Shown: piece after piece, positions 16,611 to 25,102 of the stretch | Position numbering within the stretch: the stretch's first letter is position 1 | How the letters are laid out: every line of letters starts with the position of its first letter | Source of the DNA: Hypsibius dujardini | Lineage: Eukaryota; Tardigrada; Eutardigrada; Parachela; Hypsibiidae | NCBI GenBank assembly: GCA_001579985.1 | Contig: LRSR01007037.1 | Coordinates: forward strand, 1-25,102 | Direction of reading: 5' to 3' | DNA length: 25,102 nucleotides | Position numbers and translations under genes: made by a program | The notes under the pieces: model-generated | Databases searched by the model: none | Seen by the model: only the letters and a program-made list of their open reading frames with translations | What the model was told of the DNA's origin: nothing

Positions 16611-18682
16611 GTCAGACAGGTAAGCAGACAGGTAAGCAGACAGGCAGGCAGGCAGGCAGGCAGGCAGACAGATAGGCAGGCAGACGGATAGACAGACAGA
16701 CATCTTGCCTGACTGCGTGTCTCTCTCTTGCTTGATAGATTCCGTCAATGCCTCGAGGTTTTTGACATTAACCATCATGTCGTCGTCCGTCAGGAAGAGG
16801 AACCCATTCCTCGGGTCCAAAATGGGACAGTCGTTGAATAAATAATGGATCCCGGAAATGGTTTTGGCGGTGTTATTGAAGTAGGTATCGACGAATTGCG
16901 TCTGAATGATGTCGCCATGCCGGTTTTGCTCCTCCATGAGATCAGCCTGATGGCGGTAGGAGAATTCGCCCGTCCCGGAAACGCCGACGCCCCCGCTGAC
17001 ACCCAACACAAACATCACTTCGTAGGACGGGCCATTTTTACGGCTCGAACGGTGGGCGGAACCGGCGGCCCAGGTCTGACGGATGGCATTTCGACGGGCT
17101 ACGTGGGTGATGGCCGATTTCACGAGGATGAGCAGACCTGTTCGAAGAGCACCTAAAACAAACAAATTTCATTTCACCTTTCTGTGAGCTGTTTCAAAAA
17201 GCGCCAGTTTGCTCAAGAACTCCTAACCAAGTTCGAATTAAAAAATGCAATCAATCAATCGCTCGCTCGCTTAAGGCGTGCTTTACACTAAATCCACGCA
17301 ATCAATCAATCAATCGCTCGCTTAAGGCGTGCTTTACACTAAATCCACGCAATCAATCAATCAATCGCTCGTTTTAGGGGTGCTTTACACTAAATCCACG
17401 AAATCAATCAATCAATCAATCGCTCGTTTTAGGCGTGCTTTACACTGAATCCACGCAATCAATCAATCAATCGCTCGTTTTAGGCGTGCGTTACACTGAA
17501 TCCACGCAATCAATCAATCAATCGCTCGCTTTAGGCGTGCTTTACACTGAATCCACGCAATCAATCAATCAATCAATCGCACGTTTTCATTTGGCTGAAA
17601 GGCCCTTCCTATGGTAGCGAATATAAAGAGAGGCTCACCTGAACTGGCAGAATTCCTGCAGGCCGTCGGGGCGGGAAAATCCGGCACCGGTCGCGTGATG
17701 GCCTGTAGATACTGAATGTGCCGACGCACGAGCGGAATCTGCCCCACCAGGCTCATCATGCCCGGCGCGAACGAGGCCGGCTCATCCCCCTCACCCTGCT
17801 CCAGCTTCCAAAAGGCCGAATTGAGCTTCCACTCCTCGAGCGAGCTGACGAGACTGGAGGAGAACTCATAGTAGTCGATCCGCCTGTTCGGTAGGACAGA
17901 AAATTACGTTAAAAATACCCGATCGCCTACACTTGATTGATTGATACAAGTGAAAAATAACACTCAAAATCAGCAATCAATCAATCAATCAATCGCCAGC
18001 ACTCGCTGCAGCTCGACTTCACTTGACTGATGAACTGACTGCCAACTTTCCACATCTATCTCCCCCAGTTTTGAAATCCTACACGTGAAACTTTTATTAT
18101 TCATTCAATTTCGCCGTCGAAATAGGAAAAGACAAACAGAAAAAATCTCAGTGAGAAAAGTGATAAACTAGAGTAAAAGTTAGCAATCAATCAATCAATC
18201 AATCAATCAAAATTACAGTCAAACTAGCAATCAATCAATCAATCAATTGGCGACAGTTGCTGCAGTTCGACATCACTTGATTGATGAATTGACTGCAACT
18301 TTGGCTTTCTATTTCTCTCTGTTTTCACCTTTCTCACGAGAAACTTTTCTTATTCCGCTTAACTAACTCGCCAAATCGGCTGACTGTCCCAAACTTTTAG
18401 AAGTATCCTTGCAGAAATAACGTATGATTTCATATTGTGTAACCTGTTTTCCGAGGTCTTCTGGTATTCCTCATATGTGCTGTGGTCGAAGACGCGCGGT
18501 GGCCAGGTGAACTCCGCGGGGAAGGACTTCTCAAACAGCAAAATGTCGTAAAGGCCGCAAAAATTGGCCAGCAGGCCGACGAGCACCGCCACGAAGATGA
18601 AGGAGTACGCGTCGCAGATGAAAAAGGAATTCTTCCTGAGTGAGCAAATCATCCTGACGCAGTGATGGCAGCGGTCCAGCAT
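16046..18682 (-). CDS. Beta-1,3-galactosyltransferase family (GT31) type II membrane enzyme
   Basis: GT31 enzymes transfer galactose, GlcNAc or GalNAc in beta-1,3 linkage to glycans in the Golgi. Four exons close in phase: 18682-18444, 17883-17639, 17152-16709 and 16464-16046, for 448 residues. One membrane segment spans about 27-47 (FIFVAVLVGLLANFCGLYDI). A stem follows (about 48-160). The catalytic region starts LLILVKSAITHVARRNAIRQ and TW (168-189). DIIQTQFVDTYFNNTAKTI is the family's second block. The metal-binding DDD is 284-286. Exon 4 gives KWYISTDEYP, YPPYITAAG and FDDIYLAI, the last standing where the family often has EDVYxG. Intron 3 begins CAG/GCAAGA, an apparent GC donor; only this site keeps frame with the CCCACAG acceptor of exon 4. 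Which sugar is transferred cannot be told. It lies head-to-tail upstream of the sulfotransferase. Confidence 0.93.
16493..16701. repeat. (CAGA)n microsatellite in B3GALT intron 3
   Basis: GACAGACAG, GGCAGGCAG and TAAGCAGACAGG units filling almost the whole 244-base intron 16465-16708 and reaching to within a few bases of its GC donor. Confidence 0.93.
17248..17582. repeat. Minisatellite of ~57 bp with (CAAT)n cores, six copies
   Basis: Each unit reads CAATCAATCAATCGCTCG, TTTTAGGCGTGCTTTACACT, then AAATCCACG. It lies inside B3GALT intron 2 (17153-17638). Confidence 0.92.
17970..18356. repeat. Diverged direct duplication in B3GALT intron 1
   Basis: 17970-18112 and about 18220-18355 share (CAAT)n, then CTGCAG(C/T)TCGACTTCACTTGA and GAAACTTTT(A/C)TTATTC in the same order at about 75-80% identity. 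(CAAT)n also occurs between them at 18183-18210. Confidence 0.75.
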
Positions 18683-18890
18683 TGTCTTCGGGGCAATCGG
18701 AATCAGGAAAGAAGTGGGGAACAGGCATAATTTTGATTAGCTTCGCAGGTGGAGGCAACGACAAAATCGATATCGAGTAAAGATAGTGGAAGAAAAATGA
18801 ATGCTCGTAATTTTTCACCTATTCCGCTGCCGCCTTCGTAAACAAAGCGGGCAACGAGGCGGGATTTCTTAACGGAACGGCTTGATTGTT

Positions 18891-19072
18891 CAGGCAGACA
18901 GACAGGCAGACAGGCAGGCAGGCAGACAGGCAGACAGACAGGCAGGCAGACAGACTGGCAGGCAGACAGACAGACAGACAGACAGACAGGCAGGCAGACA
19001 GACAGACAGACAGACAGACAGACAGGCAGACAGACAGGCAGGCAGACAGACAGACAGACAGACAGGCAGACA
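18891..19072. repeat. (CAGA)n/(CAGG)n microsatellite
   Basis: About 180 bases of AGACAGACAGGCAGGC units upstream of the B3GALT gene. Every frame on both strands stays open, giving false Cys/Leu- or Arg/Gln-rich ORFs. Confidence 0.95.
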
Positions 19073-19500
19073 GAGCAATGTATTACTACACGTTTCAGGT
19101 GTCTTCTTATGTCTTCACGACTTGACCATTGAAATGGATTGTTAGAAAACACATTACAGTCACTAAATAAAAAAGTTAGCGAAAAAGTGTCACTGATAAA
19201 AAATGGAAGGATAAAGAGTTCATTCAGAGTTCAGATCAGTAGGCAAGGTGCATAAGGTGAGTTTTGTCGAGCGGCATATTCGGGATAATCTGGAGAGAAG
19301 CTTTCTGAAACGATACAAAAGAGGCAAGTAGAGCTGAGATTTCGGCCGAAGACACTGTCACTCAATCGATCAATCAACCAGGGATGTGCAATACACAAGG
19401 CAATAAAGAGTTACATCCAAAGATTTCAAAATCTAAACCCACGTCTCGGGATGAGTAATGGTAACAGAGAAAAAAAGCAAGGACATCAAGGAAATCCCCT

Positions 19501-19613
19501 ACTGACGCGTCAATCAATCCATCAATCAGGAAATCAATCCATCAATCAGTCAACCCATCAATCAATCAATCATCGACCTAGTACATCCATCAATCAATCA
19601 AGCAAGCACATCC

Positions 19614-19646
<33 letters not shown>

Positions 19647-19682
19647 CCAAGCACATCCAGTCGATCCATCAATCAATCGATC
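19501..19682. repeat. (CAAT)n/(CATC)n tract
   Basis: Imperfect CAATCAATCCATCAATCAG units with a few unique inserts. The + strand open frame (Asn/Gln/Ser/Ile-rich) is repeat-driven. Confidence 0.9.
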
Positions 19683-19791
19683 AGAACTGACTCAGATTGG
19701 AGGAACACGGAAGAGATATGGAAATCAAGGAAGCTCAATTGCCCTTACCAGTTCATCGACAACGGAATCAGTTTCTCACTTCCAGCTGAGC

Positions 19792-19971
19792 TCAGCAATC
19801 GCAGTCACACGGAATACAAAGCGGTATGGGGAAGCAGCAAAACCAGCATCTCGTCGAAGTGCCATCTTCGTTCGCGCCGCCTTCCTGCGTCTTCTCTTCC
19901 CCCGCTGCGCCTGGTGAGTGTGACGCTCCTACTGCCTCAACTCCCGCTGACGGCTGACTCGTCACCGGCAT
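19792..19971 (-). CDS. Small protein with Cys-rich tail (59 residues), hypothetical
   Basis: Starts MPVTSQPSAGVEAVG with AAAATGC context and ends TRCWFCCFPIPLCIPCDCDC before the stop. The first 40 residues are polar and disordered-looking. The last 18 hold eight cysteines around an aromatic, proline-containing hydrophobic patch. There is no signal peptide. By analogy with small proteins that end in such clusters, the tail could be palmitoylated and hold the protein at a membrane; that is inference. The open frame continues upstream to 20091, so the true start or an upstream exon is uncertain. I do not recognise a family. Confidence 0.4.
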   Translation of the reverse strand: MPVTSQPSAGVEAVGASHSPGAAGEEKTQEGGANEDGTSTRCWFCCFPIPLCIPCDCDC

Positions 19972-20197
19972 TTTCCAAATCGAAATCCCTGACAGCTCCA
20001 CAAAAACAGGAAGTTCCCTTGAATCTATCCCGCAAACAAGGAACAAACGAAAACTCGTACGCTGAAAATCAGATTTTAAAAAATACTTCAAAAACAGTTC
20101 CCGTGGAGTAATTAATTGTTCAGCGAAACGAATTTAGAGAAAAAACATTGGCGCATGAATGTGTGCATGGAAATTTCCAAATATAGTCAAAGAATAT

Positions 20198-20322
20198 TCC
20201 AACGTGGCACAAACTGTGCGCTAACCGAGTTAAGCTATAACACTCGTTGTATGGTCGTTGTACACAGTTACCGAGTTGATGTGCTTGATTCGGTTACCGC
20301 AAGGGTTTTGCTACGTTTGTAT
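20198..20322. mobile_element. Palindromic MITE, family A, copy 6
   Basis: The most diverged copy: AACGTGGCACAAACTGTGCG at the left and AAGGGTTTTGCTACG at the right. Orientation is as at 10392. Confidence 0.85.
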
Positions 20323-20658
20323 AGGGGGAGAGTCCGACCATACTGCCATCGAGAGACACATTCACCTCGCAAGTGGAAAAAATCTTTAATCAGGCCACCC
20401 CGAAATCGAATCACTTGTCTCGTACATGATCTCGCGCACCGCCTACAGAGCCCGAGGTTGCCGACAGACGGCGTGTGAGATAAAGGTTTCTAGACAGAAA
20501 GACCATTTTGGCTGATCCGCTGTTTCAAAACAAAAATTGAGACTATTGGACAAACGAAAAAAATAGTTTGTATTTTTTTAACATTATTAATTTATTTTTA
20601 TAGGATTTATTTGGTGAAAAGTTTTGTCACTAAAGAATTTTTAAAGCCGAAAAAAATC
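20323..20658. other. Unannotated stretch
   Basis: No exon, repeat or regulatory motif that I can support. AT-rich from 20525 to 20640. Confidence 0.5.
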
Positions 20659-20856
20659 ATGAAAGCCGGCGCATGTACACTGCTTGTGAACTGCCGTACC
20701 CAATTGGCCCTATTGGTTACAAGTAGGAGGAGCTACACTACACTCAAACTTTTCACTAGTCGAACTGCCGTGAATAGACAAATGGAAACGTGCCACAGCC
20801 TAAGTATCGGAGATTCGGTGCGTCCTCTCGTAGAATATGGTTTGAATTGGCTCTGA
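20659..20856 (+). CDS. Weak ORF with a mitochondrial-presequence-like start
   Basis: 65 codons begin MKAGACTLLVNCRTQLALL and continue VTSRRSYTTLKLFTSR. The first ~40 residues have no acidic residue, several Arg/Lys and hydrophobic patches. RRSY/T resembles a mitochondrial processing site. It ends GLNWL and stop. No family match, splice site or 3' signal is convincing, and a chance ORF is quite possible. Confidence 0.2.
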   Translation: MKAGACTLLVNCRTQLALLVTSRRSYTTLKLFTSRTAVNRQMETCHSLSIGDSVRPLVEYGLNWL

Positions 20857-20876
20857 AATATATTCTCTACTCAACG

Positions 20877-21046
20877 CACGTAACACCTGATACGTACGTA
20901 CGGACGTAACACCTGATACGTACGTACGGACGTAACACCTGATACGTACGTGCGTACGTACGGACGTAACACCTGATACGTACGTACGTACGGACGTACG
21001 GACGTACCACCTGATACGTACGTGCGTACGTACGGACGAAGCGGCT
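20877..21046. repeat. ACGTAACACCTGATACGTACG minisatellite (~26-34 bp unit)
   Basis: About five units, each with a variable number of self-complementary TACG steps, so the array can form many small hairpins. Confidence 0.92.
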
Positions 21047-21074
21047 GCATACGTTGATACGCGGAGCTTATCTT

Positions 21075-21261
21075 ATGACTCACGAGATCAGGGAGTTCGC
21101 GGGCGATGATCGGACCGCCAGTGTGCTGCTGCTGCTGAAGTTAGGGACGGGCGGTCCAATAGTATGCGTCAGCGTCATGGAGAGTCTGTCAGTGTTTGCG
21201 GATGGTTGGATGAATAGACGAAGGGCTACTAATACATACTCATACGTAGCAATAAAATGTG
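21075..21261 (+). CDS. Weak exon candidate ending in a strong donor
   Basis: The frame MTHEIREFAGDDRTASVLLL continues to ATNTYSYVAIKCG, where AAATGTG/GTAAGTG is a near-consensus donor in phase 1. What follows (21297-21755) is repeat, which is typical of introns in this region. No downstream partner exon with a clear acceptor and family resemblance was found. Confidence 0.25.
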
Positions 21262-21309
21262 GTAAGTGATCGACCGGCGATCTTCATCCAGCTTTCATGT
21301 CCTTCCGTC

Positions 21310-21760
21310 AAAAGACGGATGGACGGACGGACGGACTGACCGACCGAGGCTCCGGCTGGCCGACCCATCTCATACATACTTTGTTTAACCGACTTGTCCG
21401 TCTATCCGTCCGTCTATCCGTTTATCCATCCGTCCGTCTACCCGTTTATCCATCCGTCCGTCCTTCCGTTCATCACTCCATTTGTTTATCCGTTTGTCCG
21501 TCCATACATCCGTCTATCCGTCTATCCATCCGTCTGTCTGTCCATAGATCCGTCCATCCGTCCGTTCATCATTCCATTGGTCTATCCGTCTGTCCGTCCA
21601 TACATCCGTCCATCCGCCTGTCCATCCGCCTGTCTGTCCATCCGTCTGTCCGTCCATCCGTCTGTCCATTCGTCTGTCCGTCCATACATCCGTCCATCCG
21701 TCCGCCTGTCCGCGCGTCTGTCCGTCTCACCATTCAACAGTCGGTTAAACTTGTCGTCCC
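21310..21760. repeat. CCGTCCAT/CCGTCTGT pyrimidine-rich satellite
   Basis: Degenerate tetramers (CCGT, CCAT, CTGT, CTAT) on one strand only, about 65-70% pyrimidine, over 450 bases. It gives false Pro/Ser/Val-rich frames. Confidence 0.9.
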
Positions 21761-22064
21761 TGCGTCCGTCCGTCGAACCTCCGGCGTAGCAGTTCCGTCC
21801 GAAATCGTGTTCCCTTTCTCAAATCCACACACTCCGTCGCCCTGAACTGAATCATCCATCACGTCAGTTGAACAGCGGGCTTCTCTGGACGGGTCGTCTA
21901 CACTCCACACTGTCCGAGTCGGCGACCGGTCGCCCTCTCCGCCGAACCATCACTTGTTCGACCGCCCTGTTATTCATTTTTCCCCTCACACGCCGATCGA
22001 TTTCGGATGATATTTTGGGGTCGGACAAGAAACGTCAAGAAGGTGTTTCCCTTCGTTCGGCGAG
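21761..22064. other. Unannotated stretch downstream of the glycine-rich gene
   Basis: No gene or repeat supported. It is C-rich on the + strand. Confidence 0.5.
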
Positions 22065-22074
22065 TTTATTTATT
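22065..22074 (-). terminator. Overlapping polyA signals of the glycine-rich gene
   Basis: Two overlapping AATAAA hexamers on the minus strand (22070-22065 and 22074-22069), about 95 bases past the stop. Confidence 0.7.
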
Positions 22075-22166
22075 TCACACCGCTGATCAAGTTCTCAATA
22101 AGCTGGCCCAACTAACATCACGCAACAGCGCGGAACCGAAAGGTCTCAGTACTCATGGCAGAAAAT

Positions 22167-22849
22167 CTACTTGCGACCCCAACCGGAGTTGGTGGTGATG
22201 GGAGCTGCTGCTGCCTGGATCACCGGCGCCACGACCTGCGGAATGGCAACCGCCGCGGCGGGAGCCGCCGCCGAGGAGCCCCATCCGGAGGTGACGGCCG
22301 GCTGGATGAACTGCTGCTGCGGAACGGCCGCCGCTTGGCTGCCCCATCCGCCGTGGGCGCTGGCCCCCAGACCGCTGCCGAGCCCGCCGTATCCGCCCAT
22401 TCCGCCGAATCCGCCCATTCCGCCGAATCCGCCCATTCCGCCGAGTCCGCCCATTCCGCCGAGTCCGCCGTATCCGCCCATCCCGCCGAGTCCGCCGAAT
22501 CCGCCCATCCCGCCGAGTCCGCCGTATCCGCCCATTCCTCCGAAGCCGAGTCCGCCCATCCCGCCCATCCCGCCGAGTCCGCCCATGAACTGCGCGACGG
22601 ACGTGCCGAGGAAGCAGACCGCAACGGCGAGGCAGAGCTACAGACGGAAGAGGAGAGGGAGTTATGCGGGAATTCGAAACTCTTAGTGCTTGTCTCAATG
22701 TTTTCCGCTCCTTCGCGACATTTTTGCAAGTGGAATTTGATGGACAGTTTGTTTAGAAGTCATTCGGTATGGTTAATGTCAGGGGGTTCCCTTAGGTTTA
22801 GAAGGGGTTCAGGGGGTCCCTGAGGTTGTCTTACCGAAAGTCCTGACAT
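22167..22849 (-). CDS. Secreted glycine-rich protein (161 residues)
   Basis: Exon 1 is 22849-22835 (MSGLS, donor GTAAGA). Exon 2 is 22637-22167 (acceptor CCGTCTGTAG), joined in phase 0. The join completes a signal peptide: MSGLS followed by LCLAVAVCFLGTSVA, probably cut before QF. The mature protein opens with about 65 residues of GGLGGMGG, GGFGG and GGYGG repeats. An Ala/Pro/Gln-rich part follows with three GWG motifs (GGWGSQ, SGWGSS, SGWGRK) and ends in Lys. Such proteins commonly serve in cuticles, coats, glues or as small antimicrobial peptides in invertebrates; no specific role can be claimed. TATA box and polyA signals are both present, so the unit is complete. GC content is far above the neighbours because of the Gly codons. 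Confidence 0.88.
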
Positions 22850-22988
22850 GGCTGTGGCTTGACGACGGTGTTGAGACCGAGGGAGTGTAGACCGAAGGAG
22901 TGTGATATGAGGGGAAGATGGGGAAAGATTCGGATTTGGAGGACTGGGAAAAATTGCCGACGAAATTGGGAAACGGAGAGTGCAGTGC

Positions 22989-22996
22989 TTTATATA
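22989..22996 (-). promoter_or_regulatory. TATA box of the glycine-rich gene
   Basis: TATATAAA on the minus strand, about 140 bases upstream of the ATG, predicting transcription start near 22965-22958 and a 5' UTR of about 110 bases. Confidence 0.65.
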
Positions 22997-23280
22997 CTCA
23001 GTCCGATGCCCTGAGACATCTGCTTTCCCACTTTCTCCCTGCTGACTGAAGGCCTCTTGTCCACTAAAGTCCAGTCCAGTGTCTCAGTCCCCAACAATAC
23101 GCGGACCATTATTCGCACTGTCTTCATTCCCAGTTCCCATCGAACAATTTCCTTGGCTTAACTTTTTCCAACGGGAAATCAGTGAGATCACACATGCCAG
23201 GCAGCGACTGAAGTGGGAAGGAGAATCGAAAGTTACAGCGCCGGAACAATGCCTGACCGTGACCTCGACTGGACAAGGGC

Positions 23281-23502
23281 CACAGCCAGCCAGCCAGCCA
23301 GCCAGACAGACAGGCAGGCAGGCCACCAAGTAGGCAGCCAGGCAGGCAGGTATGTAGACAGACAGACAGGCAGGCAGCCAGCCAGCCAGGCAAACAGGTA
23401 AACAGGCAGGCAGGCAGGCAGGTATGTAGACAGACAGACAGACAGGCAGCCAGGCAGGTATGTAGACAGACAGACAGACAGGCAGGCAGGCAGACAGGCA
23501 AG
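23281..23502. repeat. (CAGC)/(CAGG)/(CAGA)n compound microsatellite
   Basis: Contains a higher-order unit, GCAGGTATGTAGACAGACAG, repeated three times at about 60-70-bp spacing. Confidence 0.93.
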
Positions 23503-23752
23503 TGAGTTTGCGTGTCTCCAAGTCGATGACCATTGTTTAGCTTGGAGATTGAACATTGTCTCTTACATGCGTCGGCTAGCACTTGAATTTATATAGAACT
23601 AATCTTGGTGTCAAGGAATTAGAACAATAAAAGTATATAATAATTTGTACAGCGGAATAGTTTTAAAACTGTTTTTGATGACATGTTACCGTCGATTAAA
23701 CATGAAATAATTTTTACAGATGAATACTTTTGACTACTCTTCCTTTTTAGGG

Positions 23753-24223
23753 TTATTTGGGATGTGGCTGTATAGCTGGTGTAGGAACTTCCAGATGCAG
23801 TTTCGCTGTCTCAGCAGCGGTGTGGCGATATCGAGCGGGGATATTGAGGATGTTTCGCCGTGAAAATTCCGCGGCAGCTCGCGCCACCAGTAAATTGACC
23901 ACTTCCAGCTGCACGGAAGAAAAGTAAGTCTCCGGTAACGGTCTTGAGCTTGACTTCCGCTTGAACTTCCCCTCCTGATTTTTCAGTACGCAGTTGACAC
24001 GTTCGTCAGTGACAAAGACCTGAAGGAAGTCTGCAATCTGTTTGAGCTCTCTGCGGAGGTGCGTCAGGAGGTTTTCGTAGAACACAACGTGGAGATCAGT
24101 GGCGTGGGAGAGCGCAGTGAGGATTTGGTTTAACCACTCCACCGCACGGATGATCACAAAATTATCCCACTCTGGAAGGAAACAGACAGACAGATATACA
24201 GACAACTACACAACCACACAACT

Positions 24224-24260
<37 letters not shown>

Positions 24261-24363
24261 AACAGACAGACTACTAAACAGACAGGCAGAAAGACAGACG
24301 GACAGACAGACAGACTACTAGACAGACAGACTACTAGACAGACAGACAAACAGACAGACAGAC

Positions 24364-24398
<35 letters not shown>

Positions 24399-24996
24399 GC
24401 CACCAACTGACGCGATGGTTTCGTACCAAGGCCGTCGAAGTCGGTCACATTGGCAAGACCAGTGTGGTTTCCTCTTGTTTTGGTTCGATGGAAATCAGAC
24501 ACGATAGTGTCGAGGGGATATCGAATTAGAAGCTAAAATGGTAGGGAAAGGTGTACAGAGTGATACCAATCCTAAGTAGAGAGTAAAATTTCAACTTCCA
24601 GCTTTTAAAAGCTGGTGATTGTAAAATTGTCATGGTTATCCTACCACCGTTCTGGTTGCATTATGATGGTAAAAATAATGCGATTTCTGGACTATTGTCA
24701 AGCCGTTGTAAACTGGGCCACTTTCACATTTGAATCCTGCAATTTTTAGACATTAATTATCTTGCCGTCACGTGGCCCTGACCGAGACCAGTGCACAAAT
24801 AGGTATTAAGTATGTGCACCTTGATCAATCAGTTGTCTTTCCTGGTAGACACTTCCTGTGCAGATTCCAGTCAGGCGCTCAATTAGCCAACGTAACCACG
24901 TATTTCCGCTTCCATGAACGCTCAGAAGGCTTGTGGTAGGAAGAAGTCCATCCGTTTCCGTGATTCTGCGGCGACTGGCCTTTCGGCAATCGCTTC
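23753..24996 (-). CDS. WSCD-like membrane sulfotransferase (paralogue 2), 5' end off the window
   Basis: Same family as the gene at 14223. Exons: 24996-24820, 24736-24645, 24532-24427 and 24171-23753, closing in phase; the N-terminal membrane-anchor exon must lie beyond 25102. The PAPS loop is HGSGNTWLRWLIERL. The 3'-phosphate site is LLIRYPLDTIVSDF with Arg and Ser retained, then GNHTGL. The C-terminal part begins EWDNFVIIRAVEWLNQ. Three intron positions and phases match paralogue 1 exactly. A fourth intron (24533-24644, phase 0) interrupts the block just before LLIRYP, where paralogue 1 is continuous. The C-terminus extends about 15 residues beyond paralogue 1. Confidence 0.87.
24180..24402. 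repeat. (CAGA)n microsatellite in paralogue 2 intron
   Basis: GACAGACAG units with CTACTA interruptions, filling the intron 24172-24426. Confidence 0.93.
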
Positions 24997-25036
24997 CTCA
25001 AACATAACCGTTATTTTAATAATTTATGTCTGCACA

Positions 25037-25080
<44 letters not shown>

Positions 25081-25102
25081 CACATTTGTCTGCCGTCTGT
25101 CT
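25037..25102. repeat. (CTGT)n microsatellite at right edge
   Basis: CTGTCTGTCTGT tract continuing past the window, probably in paralogue 2's first intron. Confidence 0.9.

Larger units (their letters stand above)
18683..19791. other. Upstream flank of B3GALT, no clear gene
   Basis: Apart from a (CAGA)n array at 18891-19072 and (CAAT/CATC)n repeats at 19359-19682, I see no supported gene. A minus-strand frame at 18703-18890 stays open but has no start or family resemblance. An in-frame, pyrimidine-rich stretch before the ATG at 18682 may be the end of a 5' UTR intron. Confidence 0.5.
22850..23752. other. Promoter region and spacer between glycine-rich gene and paralogue 2
   Basis: Contains the TATA box below and a (CAGG)/(CAGA)n array at 23281-23502. 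No further gene is seen; 23540-23752 is AT-rich flank downstream of the sulfotransferase stop. Confidence 0.6.

Noticed and set aside
18882-19152. Long Cys/Leu/Val-rich and Arg/Gln/Thr-rich ORFs on both strands
   Set aside because: Translations of (TGTC)n and (CAGA)n microsatellites, which lack stops in all frames. The same applies at 555-758, 13908-14260, 14931-15161, 16472-16675, 23084-23582 and 24099-24502.
20116-20478. 120-codon plus-strand ORF
   Set aside because: Its middle is the family A palindromic MITE, and the remainder shows no coding character.
21297-21845. Plus-strand Pro/Ser/Val-rich ORF of 182 codons
   Set aside because: Driven by CCGTCCAT/CCGTCTGT tetramer repeats; no start context, splice logic or non-repeat coding segment.
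22155-22823. Plus-strand Ala/Glu/Ser-rich and Pro-rich ORFs over the glycine-rich gene
   Set aside because: Antisense shadows of the GGLGGMGG repeat. The minus strand has the signal peptide, splice sites, TATA box and polyA signals.

Overview
The window is genomic DNA from an invertebrate animal. It carries intron-rich protein genes of clearly animal type: a fatty-acid transport protein, a glycogenin with an animal glycogen-synthase docking motif, a beta-1,3-galactosyltransferase, WSCD-type sulfotransferases and a glycine-rich secreted protein. Introns run from about 40 to a few hundred bases and contain many (TGTC)n, (CAAT)n and minisatellite arrays. I cannot assign the phylum from sequence alone; gene size and style would fit a nematode or a similar small ecdysozoan, but that is only an impression. 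Splice models were built by eye from exon phase, splice consensus and family conservation. Where phases close exactly across a whole gene, as in glycogenin, B3GALT and both WSCD genes, I trust them.

Layout: 52-1321 (-) is the 5' half of a FATP/SLC27 acyl-CoA synthetase that runs off the left edge. 1322-3915 is non-coding and full of palindromic MITEs and short satellites. 3916-7635 (-) is a complete eight-exon glycogenin with a long Gln/His/Pro-rich tail. 8644-8864 is a foldback MITE, and 8923-10352 (-) holds the 3' exons of an unrecognised gene. 9783-13590 is a nest of mobile elements: an inverted pair of ~280-bp MITEs, a 1.9-kb foldback element with a perfect 10-bp target-site duplication inserted into one of them, and palindromic MITEs. 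It also contains a + strand signal-peptide exon that one MITE abuts. 14223-15672 (-) is a WSCD-like sulfotransferase and 16046-18682 (-) a beta-1,3-galactosyltransferase. 19792-19971 (-) is a possible small protein with a Cys-rich tail. 20.2-22.0 kb is repeats and weak ORFs. 22167-22849 (-) is a two-exon glycine-rich secreted protein with a TATA box and polyA signals. 23753-24996 (-) is a second WSCD-like gene, cut by the right edge.

All confidently identified genes lie on the minus strand. Three of them (both sulfotransferases and the galactosyltransferase) are probable Golgi glycan-modifying enzymes, and glycogenin is also a glycosyltransferase. That is a suggestive functional neighbourhood, but no operon can be shown.

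The most unusual content is the nested foldback region at 9.8-13.6 kb, the glycogenin with an internal docking motif plus a 256-residue low-complexity extension, and two introns that appear to use GC-AG splice sites. A single N at 10174 is flanked by a perfect 99-bp duplication and is most likely an assembly artefact.
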